A stretch of 64,000 bases of DNA from Anaerolineae bacterium (GTDB lineage Bacteria > Chloroflexota > Anaerolineae > B4-G1 > SLSP01). A program made the position numbers and the translations under genes. Below are positions 38,662-47,691 of this stretch, one piece after another; the first letter of the stretch is position 1, and every line of letters starts with the position of its first letter. Below the pieces are notes generated by a model. The model was not told where the DNA came from, made no database searches, and saw only the letters and a list, made by a program, of their open reading frames with translations. Where the stretch lies: NCBI GenBank assembly GCA_026645815.1, contig JAPKMR010000001.1, forward strand, positions 62,001 to 126,000, read 5' to 3'.

Positions 38662-40200
38662 GTGACCAAAGCTGTAGAAATGCTAGGTATCCGCAAGGAG
38701 TTTCCAGGCGTTGTTGCCAATGACAGTGTTAATTTGAGTGTTGAGAAAGGCGAAATTCACGCACTTATTGGGGAAAATGGCGCCGGAAAATCCACCTTGA
38801 TGAATATCCTATTCGGGCTGTATCATCCCGAGGCCGGTGTCATTAGAATCCGAGGCCAAGAGGTACATATCCGCAAGAATGCCGATGCTATTGCCCTGGG
38901 AATTGGCATGGTGCATCAGAAATTCAAGCTCGTCCCGTCGTTTACCGTTGCAGAGAATATCACACTGGGCAACGAACCGCGACGCCGGGGCATCTTCCTC
39001 GATCGCAAAGCCGTTCACGATAGCGTCGTGGAAATCTCCCAACGCTTTGGGCTACAGGTCAGCCCAGACGCACGGATTCAAGACCTGCCCGTGGGCGTAC
39101 AGCAACGCGTCGAGATTCTCAAAGCGCTGTACCGCCAGGCAGACATTCTCATCCTCGACGAGCCTACCGCTGTCTTGACACCCAAAGAAACTCGCGACCT
39201 GTTTGGGGTCATCCGGTCACTGGTTGCTAACGGGAAAACCGTAATCTTCATCACCCATAAGCTGCAAGAAGTGATGGAGATTTCCGACCGCGTGACAGCA
39301 ATGCGCGATGGCAAGGTTGTGGGCGTCGCCAATACCACCGAGACGAATCCCATCCAACTGGCGCGCATGATGGTAGGACGGGATGTGCTGCTGCGAGTCA
39401 CCAAAACCGAGGCACAGCCAAAGGATGTGGTATTGCAGGTGCGCGACCTGCATGTATTCGACGACCGCAATCTCAAAGCCGTTCAGGGAGTGTCCTTCGA
39501 CATTCGCGCCGGTGAGATTGTAGGCGTCGCAGGGGTAGAGGGTAACGGGCAACGTGAATTAGTGGAAGCAATTGTAGGACTACGCCCGGCATGGAGTGGC
39601 GAAATTCAGGTCAAAGCGCAAAATCTCACGACACTCAACATCCGGCAGCGGCGTGAGGTAGGTGTTTCCTGTGTACCGGAAGATCGGTACGTGCGCGGCG
39701 TGGCGCTCCCCGCGTCTATCGAAGACAACCTGATTGTGAACAACTACTTTAAGCCACCTATTGCCCGAGGGCCACTCCTGAAACCCGATGTGATCGGCAA
39801 ACATGCCCAAGATTTGATTGAGACTTTCGATATACGCACGCCGGGCAAAGATGTGCCCGCCTATGCACTTTCCGGAGGGAACCTGCAGAAAGTGGTACTG
39901 GCGCGGGAATTGAGCACCCAACCCGACTTATTTATTGCTGCACAGCCCACCCGGGGCCTGGATATCGGCAGTATTGAATTTGTACACCGGCGGATTGTGG
40001 AAGCCCGCGACCTCGGCGCCGCGGTCTTGCTGGTCTCGGCGGAGCTGGAGGAAATCATGTCGCTGAGCGATCGCATTGTGGTGCTCTACGAAGGCAAGAT
40101 TATGGGCACCATCGAGGGTGCGCGCGCCACAGAAGAGGGTTTGGGCTTGTGGATGGCAGGCATCACCAGCGAGAGCAGCCCTGGCGCTGCCGGGCACTGA
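38662..40200 (+). CDS. ABC transporter ATP-binding protein (double-domain, nucleoside type)
   Basis: A 512-residue fused ATPase like NupO/YufO. First half: Walker A LIGENGAGKSTLMNIL, signature-like LPVGVQQRVEILKALYR, Walker B ILILDEPTAVL. Second half: a degenerate Walker A VAGVEGNGQRELVEA and signature LSGGNLQKVVLARELS, with Walker B lacking the classic form (LFIAAQPTRGLD). This asymmetric pattern is normal for the family. The GTG start at 38662 follows GAGGAGGTCGAAGC. It couples with the two permeases downstream to import nucleosides. Confidence 0.94.
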   Translation: MTKAVEMLGIRKEFPGVVANDSVNLSVEKGEIHALIGENGAGKSTLMNILFGLYHPEAGVIRIRGQEVHIRKNADAIALGIGMVHQKFKLVPSFTVAENITLGNEPRRRGIFLDRKAVHDSVVEISQRFGLQVSPDARIQDLPVGVQQRVEILKALYRQADILILDEPTAVLTPKETRDLFGVIRSLVANGKTVIFITHKLQEVMEISDRVTAMRDGKVVGVANTTETNPIQLARMMVGRDVLLRVTKTEAQPKDVVLQVRDLHVFDDRNLKAVQGVSFDIRAGEIVGVAGVEGNGQRELVEAIVGLRPAWSGEIQVKAQNLTTLNIRQRREVGVSCVPEDRYVRGVALPASIEDNLIVNNYFKPPIARGPLLKPDVIGKHAQDLIETFDIRTPGKDVPAYALSGGNLQKVVLARELSTQPDLFIAAQPTRGLDIGSIEFVHRRIVEARDLGAAVLLVSAELEEIMSLSDRIVVLYEGKIMGTIEGARATEEGLGLWMAGITSESSPGAAGH

Positions 40201-40211
40201 GGAGGCGGACC

Positions 40212-41360
40212 TTGAGAGAGAAACTGAATCTCGCCAAGCGCAATGCGCCGCGGACAGTAACCCAACTATTACGTAATGCTTTCGGTCGTTCCATCGGTAT
40301 CCTGCTAAGTATTCTGGCAGCAGTGATGGTAGGTTCCATCATCATGCTGATCGCAGGACAAAACCCGTTGGAGATTTACTGGTTACTCATCAAGGGCGCG
40401 TTGGGCAGTCAGCGCGGATTGATGATCTCACTGCAACGCGCTACGCCTCTGATTTTCACTGCGATTGCCTCAACACTGGCTTTCCGCACGGGCGTCTTCA
40501 ACGTTGGGGTTGAGGGGCAATTCTTCATTGGCGCAATCTGCGGCGCCTTTGTCGGCTACGCCGTGAAGTTGCCGATGCTGATTCACCTCCCTCTAACCCT
40601 GGCAGCAGGCTTTTTGGGCGGCGCGGTGTGGGCTTTTTTCCCCACCATCATGCGGCAGAAATTGGGCATCAGCGAGATCATCACAACGATCATGACCAAT
40701 TACATCGCCACCTTCCTGATCTCCTATTTGACGAATTATCCCTTACGCCACACCCCCACCACCCCAGAAACCCCACCCGTACAACCCACAGCGCAGCTGG
40801 CGCAGTTTGTAGAACTCAGCGGTGGGACATTCGGCAAAGGCACACAGGCGCATGTCGGCATCTTCATCGCGCTCCTCGTCGTGGTGGTGATGGTCATCGT
40901 CTTCAAACGCACCCGCATCGGCTACGAGTGGCGCATGGTAGGACTATCTTTCCCCTTCTCGGAGTTTGGCGGCATCAATCTCGACCGCACCTTCATCAGC
41001 GGGATGCTCGTCAGTGGCGGCATTGCAGGGCTTGGAGGTGTGGTGGAAATCCTGGGCGTCTGGCGCGAATATAAAGACCTCTTCGCCGCCGGCTTCGGCT
41101 TCAGGGGCAATCTGGCAGCCTTGCTGGGGGGGCAGGATATTATCGGTTCCACCATCGCGGCACTGTTCTACGGGGGCATGGAAGCTGGCGCACTGGGTTT
41201 GGAATGGTCAGCTGGCGTGCCGAGGCAGCTCATTGATATCGTCGTCGGGCTGATTATCTTCTTCATGGCAGCAGAGGGTATGTGGGCTTTTGTCCGGCGA
41301 ATCCAATGGGTACGCGGTGCGCGCACCGTACGCCGCACAACCGAGGATCTGGAGATCTGA
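40212..41360 (+). CDS. ABC transporter permease (NupP-like)
   Basis: A 382-residue BPD_transp_2-type inner-membrane permease with about ten helices. Conserved stretches include GALGSQRGLMISLQRATPLIFTA, FRTGVFNVGVEGQF and the EAA-like RTFISGMLVSGGIAGLGG. The TTG at 40212 is chosen because GGAGG is seven bases upstream; the ATG at 40149 would overlap the ATPase gene by 52 nt with out-of-family sequence. It forms a heterodimer with the next permease. Confidence 0.9.
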   Translation: MREKLNLAKRNAPRTVTQLLRNAFGRSIGILLSILAAVMVGSIIMLIAGQNPLEIYWLLIKGALGSQRGLMISLQRATPLIFTAIASTLAFRTGVFNVGVEGQFFIGAICGAFVGYAVKLPMLIHLPLTLAAGFLGGAVWAFFPTIMRQKLGISEIITTIMTNYIATFLISYLTNYPLRHTPTTPETPPVQPTAQLAQFVELSGGTFGKGTQAHVGIFIALLVVVVMVIVFKRTRIGYEWRMVGLSFPFSEFGGINLDRTFISGMLVSGGIAGLGGVVEILGVWREYKDLFAAGFGFRGNLAALLGGQDIIGSTIAALFYGGMEAGALGLEWSAGVPRQLIDIVVGLIIFFMAAEGMWAFVRRIQWVRGARTVRRTTEDLEI

Positions 41361-41388
41361 GCGGGCGGCTCAGTCAAGGAGAAGAACC

Positions 41389-42351
41389 ATGGATCTCAGT
41401 GGATTACTCGACATTCTACAACGCTATGTGTTCAACATCGCCAATCTCCAGGGCATGCTCCGTCTGGCAACACCGGTAGTGCTTGCCGGGCTTTGCGCGC
41501 TGATTACCTCCCGCGCCGGAATTCTCAACATTGCCGGAGAAGGCATGATTTTGTTTGGCGCATGGTTTGGGGTAGCAGGCAGTTACTTCTTCCGCAGCGC
41601 CTGGATGGGATTGCTCGCCGCTGTGCTGAGTGGGCTTGTCGTGGGCGGGCTTTTTGCACTCTTCTCGCTCAAATTTCGGGCGCACATCATCATCATGGGC
41701 ATCGCCATCAACATCTTTGCCAACTCAGCAACGATTTTCCTCACGCGAGAGGTCTTCGGCGTTGCTGGCGCCTTCTCAGATCCCAACATCGTGGGGTTAC
41801 CTCCTATCGAGATCCCCATCCTCAAAGATATTCCCGTTTTGGGACCGCTGCTTAGCGGCTACACGTTCATTGTCTACCTGGCGTGGATTCTGGTAGCGTT
41901 GACTTACGTATTCCTCTACCGCACACCGTGGGGCTTGCACCTCCGGGCGGTGGGAGAAAACCCGCAAGCCGCTGAGACCCTCGGCATCAATGTCCAGCGG
42001 GTGCGCTTTGGCGCGGTGATGGCAAGCGGCGTTTTTGCCTCACTCGCTGGCGTATATCTCTCGCTTGGGCACCTGCAGATGTTCACAGAACAAATGGCTG
42101 CCGGGCGCGGTTTTATTGGCATGGCCGTCAACACCTTTGGGAGCGGTGAACCGGTAGGGGTCTTCCTCTCCAGCCTGCTCTTTGGCATTGTGGAAACCAT
42201 CGGTTGGCGCCTCCAGGGCGAGCGCATTATGCCAGTATATTTCATTTCCATGTTGCCCTATCTGGCAACGTTACTCGCCTTGACCGCCTTCACCCTGCGC
42301 AAGCAGCAAGCAAAAAAAGCGGCTTTGGAGCGCGCGGCACGGGAGGCATGA
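41389..42351 (+). CDS. ABC transporter permease (NupQ-like)
   Basis: A 320-residue partner permease with about nine hydrophobic segments. It carries TSRAGILNIAGEGMILFGAW, FSDPNIVGLPP, and the coupling region LRAVGENPQAAETLGINVQRVRF typical of the second permease of this family. The ATG at 41389 follows AAGGAGAAG; the longer frame overlaps the first permease. It ends 70 nt before the phosphorylase pair, so importer and first catabolic enzymes are probably on one transcript. Confidence 0.92.
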   Translation: MDLSGLLDILQRYVFNIANLQGMLRLATPVVLAGLCALITSRAGILNIAGEGMILFGAWFGVAGSYFFRSAWMGLLAAVLSGLVVGGLFALFSLKFRAHIIIMGIAINIFANSATIFLTREVFGVAGAFSDPNIVGLPPIEIPILKDIPVLGPLLSGYTFIVYLAWILVALTYVFLYRTPWGLHLRAVGENPQAAETLGINVQRVRFGAVMASGVFASLAGVYLSLGHLQMFTEQMAAGRGFIGMAVNTFGSGEPVGVFLSSLLFGIVETIGWRLQGERIMPVYFISMLPYLATLLALTAFTLRKQQAKKAALERAAREA

Positions 42352-42421
42352 GGGTTATGAACTCCGGGACCGGAATTTCGCCAGAGACTAACGGGCCATT
42401 CGCCTTTTGCAGGAGCTAATG

Positions 42422-43183
42422 ATGGAATTTCACATTCAATGCCACGCAGACGATATAGCACGGTATGTCTTCGTGCCCGGAGCACACGACCGGGCGAAGA
42501 AAATTGCCGAGCGCTTTGAGAATCCACGATTGGTCAGCAACAGCCGCGGCTATTGGGTTTACTCCGGCACGGTTGACGGTATTCCAATGACCGTGTGCTC
42601 TACCGGCATGGGAGGCCCGCAGGTTGCCATGGGCATCGAAGAACTGGCGCATATGGGCGCCGACACCTTCATCCGCGTGGGTAGTTGCGGCACACTTCAA
42701 GAGGGCATCATGCCCGGCGACCTCATCATTCCCACGGGGGTTTACCGCGGCGGCGCGACCGCCAATCGTTACCTGCCAACCCCATTCCCTGCCGCACCAG
42801 ATTTTCCAATGCTCACCACCCTGGTTGAGACGGCTGAGGCACTGGGAATTCCTGCGCATGTGGGATTGGGTTGGTCAAGCGATGCCTTCTATGCGCCTTT
42901 TGACGACGAACTGACTGCAAAACTCAAACAGGCTGGCGTGCTCGCCATTGAAATGGAAGCGGACACGCTGTTCATCATCTCAAATTTCCGGGGGTGGCGC
43001 GCGGGCGCCATCTTTGCCTCCGACGGCACTGTGGGCGAAATCAAACCTGCCTGGGGGCAAGAGGCTTTCCGCCGGGGTGAAGAACAGGAAATCACGGTCG
43101 CTATTGAAGCGATGAAGCGTATCGCGGCGCTGAATACAGCACAAGAGGACGCGGCGCGCCCAAGCGCCAGGGGAGAGCACTAA
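42422..43183 (+). CDS. Nucleoside phosphorylase (uridine phosphorylase-like), copy 1
   Basis: A 253-residue PNP/Udp-family enzyme that splits nucleosides with phosphate. Landmarks are STGMGGPQVAMGIEEL, FIRVGSCGTLQEGI (phosphate/ribose site) and AIEMEADTLF (ribose-binding Met-Glu). GVLAIEMEAD is followed by SDGTVGEIKPAW. AGGAG lies six bases before the ATG at 42422. The next gene is a paralogue two bases away. Base preference (uridine, purine) is not certain. Confidence 0.9.
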   Translation: MEFHIQCHADDIARYVFVPGAHDRAKKIAERFENPRLVSNSRGYWVYSGTVDGIPMTVCSTGMGGPQVAMGIEELAHMGADTFIRVGSCGTLQEGIMPGDLIIPTGVYRGGATANRYLPTPFPAAPDFPMLTTLVETAEALGIPAHVGLGWSSDAFYAPFDDELTAKLKQAGVLAIEMEADTLFIISNFRGWRAGAIFASDGTVGEIKPAWGQEAFRRGEEQEITVAIEAMKRIAALNTAQEDAARPSARGEH

Positions 43184-43184
43184 C

Positions 43185-43910
43185 ATGGAATTCCACATCC
43201 AATGCCAGCCTGAAGCTATTGCGCGCTACGCACTGGTACCGGGCAGCCATGCTCGCGCACAGCTAATCGCCCAACATCTGGAGGATTGCCGGCTCGTGAG
43301 CGATAGCCGGGGATATCTGGTTTATACCGGCTTTGCGGATGGCGTTCGCATCACCGCTGCCTCCACCGGCATGGGCGGACCCTCAACCGCCATCGCGCTC
43401 GAAGAATTGGCGCGCCTGGGTGCAACTACCTTTATCCGCGTCGGTTCCTGCGGCACACCACAGGATTATGTGGATTGTGGTGACGTGATTATCGCCACAG
43501 GGACATTCCGGTCCGCCGGTACCGCGAACGCCTACCTCCCTCCCGCATTCCCGGCGGTGCCAACCTTTGCCATTACGCGCGAACTGGTCAGAGCCGCTGC
43601 ACGCCTGAACCTGAAAGTCCACGTGGGACTCGGCTCAGCAGGTGATGCTTTCTATGCGCCCAACGACGACGCCTTGCGCGAGACCCTGAAACAAGTGGGA
43701 ATCCTCTCGGGCGAGATGGAGAGCGATACGCTCTTCGTGATTGGCGCCTACCGAGGCTGGCGCACCGGTGCACTCTACGTCGCCGATGGCACTTCGAAAG
43801 AAATCAAACCGGTATGGGGCGAAGAAGCCTTCCGGCGAGGGGAACAAAATGCCATCCGTATTGCCATCGAGACAGTGAAAGCCCTCGCACAAGCAGACGC
43901 AGTGGGATGA
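43185..43910 (+). CDS. Nucleoside phosphorylase (uridine phosphorylase-like), copy 2
   Basis: A 241-residue paralogue of the preceding enzyme, starting at its stop (one-base gap). Shared landmarks are STGMGGPSTAIALEEL, FIRVGSCGTPQDY and LSGEMESDTLF; both begin MEFHIQC. Differences around the base-binding loop (DYVDCGDVIIATGTFRSAG versus EGIMPGDLIIPTGVYRGGA) suggest separate base preferences or hetero-oligomer formation. GGGGAG lies upstream. Copy B of the dispersed repeat follows. Confidence 0.9.
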   Translation: MEFHIQCQPEAIARYALVPGSHARAQLIAQHLEDCRLVSDSRGYLVYTGFADGVRITAASTGMGGPSTAIALEELARLGATTFIRVGSCGTPQDYVDCGDVIIATGTFRSAGTANAYLPPAFPAVPTFAITRELVRAAARLNLKVHVGLGSAGDAFYAPNDDALRETLKQVGILSGEMESDTLFVIGAYRGWRTGALYVADGTSKEIKPVWGEEAFRRGEQNAIRIAIETVKALAQADAVG

Positions 43911-43968
43911 GGGTGCGTTTCAACTTCGGGGTAAATGTGAGACGAGATCATGCAAATGCCTTCCTTTG

Positions 43969-44065
43969 ATTGGTTTTTGGCGGCGGGGCTTTGCCCCGCC
44001 GCCAAAAACCAATTTTCTCCTGCGCCCTGTAGGGACGCCTGAGATTTTCACCCCTGTTTTGAAAC
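43969..44065 (+). repeat. Dispersed intergenic repeat, copy B (hairpin module only)
   Basis: A perfect 21-bp stem (43969-43989 with 43993-44013, 3-nt loop) with the core gcggcggggcTTTgccccgccgc is followed by a 46-nt tail (44020-44065) differing at two positions from the tail at 32173-32218. It ends about 70 nt before a nucleoside hydrolase gene and may terminate the upstream transcript. Module 2 of copy A is missing. The rest of the 43911-44134 gap shows nothing else. Confidence 0.75.
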
Positions 44066-44134
44066 GCACACGTGGGATGAAGTGTAATGGCAATTGTGAG
44101 TAACGTGTGATAAGCTCTATCAAAGGAAACACCG

Positions 44135-45100
44135 ATGCCAACAATGAATGTGATTATTGACTGCGATACGGGCGTGGATGACGCGCTGGCGCTGCTGTTC
44201 GCCTTGCGCTCATCTGCCTGCAACGTCCTGGGAATTACCTGCGTGGGTGGAAATATACCACTAGCCAAAGTGACACGCAACACACTGGCAATGGTGGAAC
44301 ATGCCCGCCGCGATGTCCCCGTTTACCAGGGCGCAGCACGTCCCCTGCTCGCAGCGCCCATCACGGCAGAATACGCGCATGGCAACGATGGCTTGGGCGA
44401 TATTGGCTTCCCTGAACCGCAGGGCGCTCCTGCTACGGAACATGCTGTAGATTACCTGATTCGCGCCTTCATGGAAACGCCTGAACCACCGCACGCGCCC
44501 CCGCTCCTCATCACCCTGGCACCGCTGACCAACATCGCCCTGGCGCTATTGAGAGAACCACAGCTGGAAGAACGCATTCCTCACATCGTCATGATGGCTG
44601 GAGGCTTAACCGGCGGAAATACCACTGCTGCCGCTGAGTTCAACGTATACGCGGATCCCGAAGCCGCCGATATCATTTTCCGCTCCCGTATTCCAAAGAC
44701 AATGGTCAGTCTCGAGCCTATTCGCAGAGATGCCCTCCTGGATGAAACCGAGGTAGCACAAATCGAGGCCTGTTCAAACCCGTGGTGTTGGGCGATGGGA
44801 CGGTTGCTCCGGAGGAATCTGATTCAGCTAGAACGATTATCAGGGCGCCATGCCCCCATCAGCCCGCCCGATCTTGCTGCTACCGCGGTAGCACTAGAAC
44901 CGCACCTGGCAACAACTGAGAACCGCCACGTTGCCATAGAGACGCGCGGTGAGCACACTCGCGGGATGACGCTGGTGGATAACCGGAGATTCCGGCATCT
45001 GGCGCCCAACGCAGCACCCCCCAATGTGGCTGTTGTCACCGCTATCAACACCGCACGTTTCCAAGCGGTAGTGCTGGAAGCGTTGCTACATGACTTGTAG
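44135..45100 (+). CDS. Nucleoside hydrolase, second copy
   Basis: A 321-residue IunH-family enzyme. It begins MPTMNVIIDCDTGVDDALAL (Ca2+ site), with TLAPLTNIALALL, MMAGGLTGGNTTAAAEFN and ADPEAADI. A start at 44144 is possible; ATG 44135 follows AAAGGAAAC. Compared with the copy at 34448 the C-terminal third is diverged (RLSGRHAPISPPDLAATAVALE), so specificity may differ. It opens the second part of the island behind repeat copy B. Confidence 0.92.
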   Translation: MPTMNVIIDCDTGVDDALALLFALRSSACNVLGITCVGGNIPLAKVTRNTLAMVEHARRDVPVYQGAARPLLAAPITAEYAHGNDGLGDIGFPEPQGAPATEHAVDYLIRAFMETPEPPHAPPLLITLAPLTNIALALLREPQLEERIPHIVMMAGGLTGGNTTAAAEFNVYADPEAADIIFRSRIPKTMVSLEPIRRDALLDETEVAQIEACSNPWCWAMGRLLRRNLIQLERLSGRHAPISPPDLAATAVALEPHLATTENRHVAIETRGEHTRGMTLVDNRRFRHLAPNAAPPNVAVVTAINTARFQAVVLEALLHDL

Positions 45101-45178
45101 TATTTTCAGAGGAAAAGATAATGGTTTTTGGGACGGATGCACGCCATTATGCGTGAAACTGACGAAGGAGCATGCAGC

Positions 45179-45802
45179 ATGAATGCCACGAGCATGAAGG
45201 TTTTCTGTGCAGGACCACTGTTTACGCTCTGCGAGCGAGAGTATATGTCCAGATGTGGGCAAGCAATCCGTGCGGCGGGGGGTATGGAGCCTTTCGTACC
45301 ACACGAGAACACCGCCATCGAGTTGCCGCCAGACATCACCGACCGGCTTCTTACATTGGGATTAGTGACTCCGGAAACCTTGGCGGAACATCCGCTGAGC
45401 GAGCGTTCCACCGCCGACCTGGTTCGCCATCTGACACAGACACGCGTTGTCACCCGCAAAGCATTGGGGCTGTCTCCCAGTTCGACAGCTCAGCAGGTCT
45501 TTGAGACAAACTCCGCTGTCATGGCGGACGCCGATGTACTGCTCGCCGTGATCAATGGCACGGAAGTGGACGACGGCACAGCCTGCGAAATCGGTCTCTT
45601 CGCGGCGTTGATGGAGACGGACCCAAGCAAGAAAGGAATTGTCGCCATTCACGATGACTGGCGCACACTGGATACACCGTACGAGGGCAAGGGCTTAAAC
45701 GCCTTTGTCCACGGCTGTCTGCTAAAATCAGGCGTCATCGTCCATCGCCTCGAAGATGCCATCGCCGTGCTCGAAGACTGGCGCGACGGGGAAGGAAGCT
45801 AA
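45179..45802 (+). CDS. Nucleoside 2-deoxyribosyltransferase homologue 1
   Basis: A 207-residue NDRT-family enzyme, swapping bases on 2'-deoxyribosides or hydrolysing them. MKVFCAGPLFTLCEREY is the N-terminal motif and the nucleophile Glu is in INGTEVDDGTACEIGLF. The ATG at 45179 has GAAGGAG eight bases upstream; the frame to 45128 lacks one. A second, shorter homologue follows after two bases. A long insert (about residues 50-100) distinguishes this copy. Confidence 0.87.
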   Translation: MNATSMKVFCAGPLFTLCEREYMSRCGQAIRAAGGMEPFVPHENTAIELPPDITDRLLTLGLVTPETLAEHPLSERSTADLVRHLTQTRVVTRKALGLSPSSTAQQVFETNSAVMADADVLLAVINGTEVDDGTACEIGLFAALMETDPSKKGIVAIHDDWRTLDTPYEGKGLNAFVHGCLLKSGVIVHRLEDAIAVLEDWRDGEGS

Positions 45803-45804
45803 GC

Positions 45805-46248
45805 ATGAAAATCTATGTTGCAGGACCCACATTCACGCCTCACGCGCGGGAATTCCTGTTAAGCCACATCCGGCACTTTAGGGAACATGGCTTCGATGCC
45901 ATGGGCGCGCCAGATCTACTGGCAACCACACCACAAGCACTATTCGACGAAAAGGAAACCGCCCTCCGCAAAGCAGATGCTCTGGTCGTCATTCTTGATG
46001 GCGCACAGGTGGATGACGGTGTTGCCTGCCAATTGGGGCTATTCTATGGGCTTATGCTGCAGGACCCCACCAAGAAGGGCATTGTCGGGCTGCTCAGCGA
46101 TGAACGAGGGCTGCGCAAGAGCGCGCACGGCTTCGGGCTCAACCTTTTTGTCCGTGGGGTCCTTGAAAATCGCGGGAAAATCTGCACCCATATTGAAGAC
46201 GTGTTGAAACAGCTGGAGGCATGGCGCGATAACCGCACCCCGACCTGA
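45805..46248 (+). CDS. Nucleoside 2-deoxyribosyltransferase homologue 2, nucleophile Glu replaced
   Basis: A 147-residue compact NDRT. It begins MKIYVAGPTFTPHAREF. The nucleophile motif reads LDGAQVDDGVACQLGLF: Gln (codon CAA) replaces the Glu seen as ACEIG in the adjacent copy. It starts two bases after the first gene, GGAAGG upstream. The pair may form a mixed oligomer in which this chain is a non-catalytic partner, or the chain has another function. The family assignment is good; activity is doubtful. Confidence 0.83.
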   Translation: MKIYVAGPTFTPHAREFLLSHIRHFREHGFDAMGAPDLLATTPQALFDEKETALRKADALVVILDGAQVDDGVACQLGLFYGLMLQDPTKKGIVGLLSDERGLRKSAHGFGLNLFVRGVLENRGKICTHIEDVLKQLEAWRDNRTPT

Positions 46249-46304
46249 ATACAGACGGTATTCCCGATTCAGAACAATCGCCCGCTCCACAAGCGAAGAG
46301 CACG

Positions 46305-47570
46305 ATGAGATTAGCACTCAGACTACGCCAAGGGCTGCAGGAGACCTTTGCCAGCGTCCAGCAGTTCAATCACAATATCCGCTTGCTCCTGATTGCCTCA
46401 ATCCTCGGTGGTATTGCCGGCGGCATTATTGACATCAACTTCAACCTGTACGTTCTCTCGCTAGGAATCAGCCCCGATAGTCTGGGACAAATTCTCAGCG
46501 CCGGGCCTTTTGCACACGTGCTTTCCTCAATCCCCATCGGTTTCCTGGGCGAAGTGCTTGGATATCGAACAGCTTTCCTGGTTATCTACGCCGTGACGGC
46601 TTTCTCGCAGCTGGTGCAAGCTGCCACGGGCAACGCACCGTTAATCGCCGCTGCCGGCTTCGTAGGAGGGCTGGCAGTCTCGGGGAACTTCGTGGTGCGC
46701 ATCCCCTTTCTCGCTGCCAACAGCACCCCGGCGCAGCGCGTCCACGTCTTCACCCTCAACAGCGTGCTCAGCGGTCTCTCCTATGCAGTGGGGTCCCTGC
46801 TTGCGGGTTACCTCCCCAATATGCTCCAACGCTTCGGCTTGGAGCTGACCCTGCAATACCGCTACACCCTCATCTTTGCCGGTGCGCTAACGCTGCTGGC
46901 AGTATTGCCCATGGTCTACCTCCATGTGCCCCCCATTCCCACAGAGCACCGCTACAAAATCAGCCTCAGCCCCTATCTTTGGGGCATTGAGCGCTTCACC
47001 CTCGAATCTTCAGCAATAGAGCTGTTTATTGGACTTACCCTGGGACTAATCATCCCCTTCATGAACATCTTCTTCATCTACAACCTTGGCGTGGACCGGG
47101 AATCTTACAGCACCATCGTTGCACTCAGCGTGCTCCCGGTCACCCTTATGACGATTGTGGGTCCCTCACTCGTTTCTCGCTATGGCAAGGGCCGCACCAT
47201 TGCAGTGTCACGCTACATAATCCCATTCAGTACCGTGACCCTCGCGTTGACGGCTAATGCATGGGTCGGAACTGGCGCACTCTGGACTTACCGGGCACTC
47301 TTCACCATGTCACAAGCACTCTGGTTCGCATTCGCCATGGATCTCGCGTCAGAACATTCAAAGATGGCAACCTCCGCCTGGCTCGAAATCACCTTTTGGT
47401 TAGGGCAAGGCGTGGCAGCGCTCATCACGGGCGCGCTGCTGGCGCGCTCGAACTATTCACTACCGTTCTACCTTTCCACAGGGGCGGCGCTGGTCACTGC
47501 GCTATTAACGCACCGGATTGTCCGACACAAATCCCCTGGCAAAGCGCCGGCAGCGCCAGTGGAGGTATGA
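46305..47570 (+). CDS. Major facilitator superfamily transporter
   Basis: A 421-residue inner-membrane protein with about twelve helices. A motif-A-like loop is GFLGEVLGYR between TM2 and TM3; a second copy lies after the central loop at VSRYGKGRTIAVSR. It belongs to the rightward nucleoside run, 56 nt behind the deoxyribosyltransferase pair and 121 nt before a ribokinase gene. Transport of nucleosides, bases or ribose is suggested by context only. Confidence 0.85.
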   Translation: MRLALRLRQGLQETFASVQQFNHNIRLLLIASILGGIAGGIIDINFNLYVLSLGISPDSLGQILSAGPFAHVLSSIPIGFLGEVLGYRTAFLVIYAVTAFSQLVQAATGNAPLIAAAGFVGGLAVSGNFVVRIPFLAANSTPAQRVHVFTLNSVLSGLSYAVGSLLAGYLPNMLQRFGLELTLQYRYTLIFAGALTLLAVLPMVYLHVPPIPTEHRYKISLSPYLWGIERFTLESSAIELFIGLTLGLIIPFMNIFFIYNLGVDRESYSTIVALSVLPVTLMTIVGPSLVSRYGKGRTIAVSRYIIPFSTVTLALTANAWVGTGALWTYRALFTMSQALWFAFAMDLASEHSKMATSAWLEITFWLGQGVAALITGALLARSNYSLPFYLSTGAALVTALLTHRIVRHKSPGKAPAAPVEV

Positions 47571-47691
47571 TGACCCCACAACACACCAGGTCCGGTAGAC
47601 GGGGGCGCTTCACCAGCATCGTTGAGCGCCAGAACACCCCAACAACGCTCCCGGCACAAGTCCGGAATCAAAATGCAGAAGTCAGGAGAAT

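Noticed and set aside
40149-40211. Upstream ATG for the first ABC permease
   Set aside because: It overlaps the ATPase gene and has no ribosome site; TTG at 40212 with GGAGG fits better.
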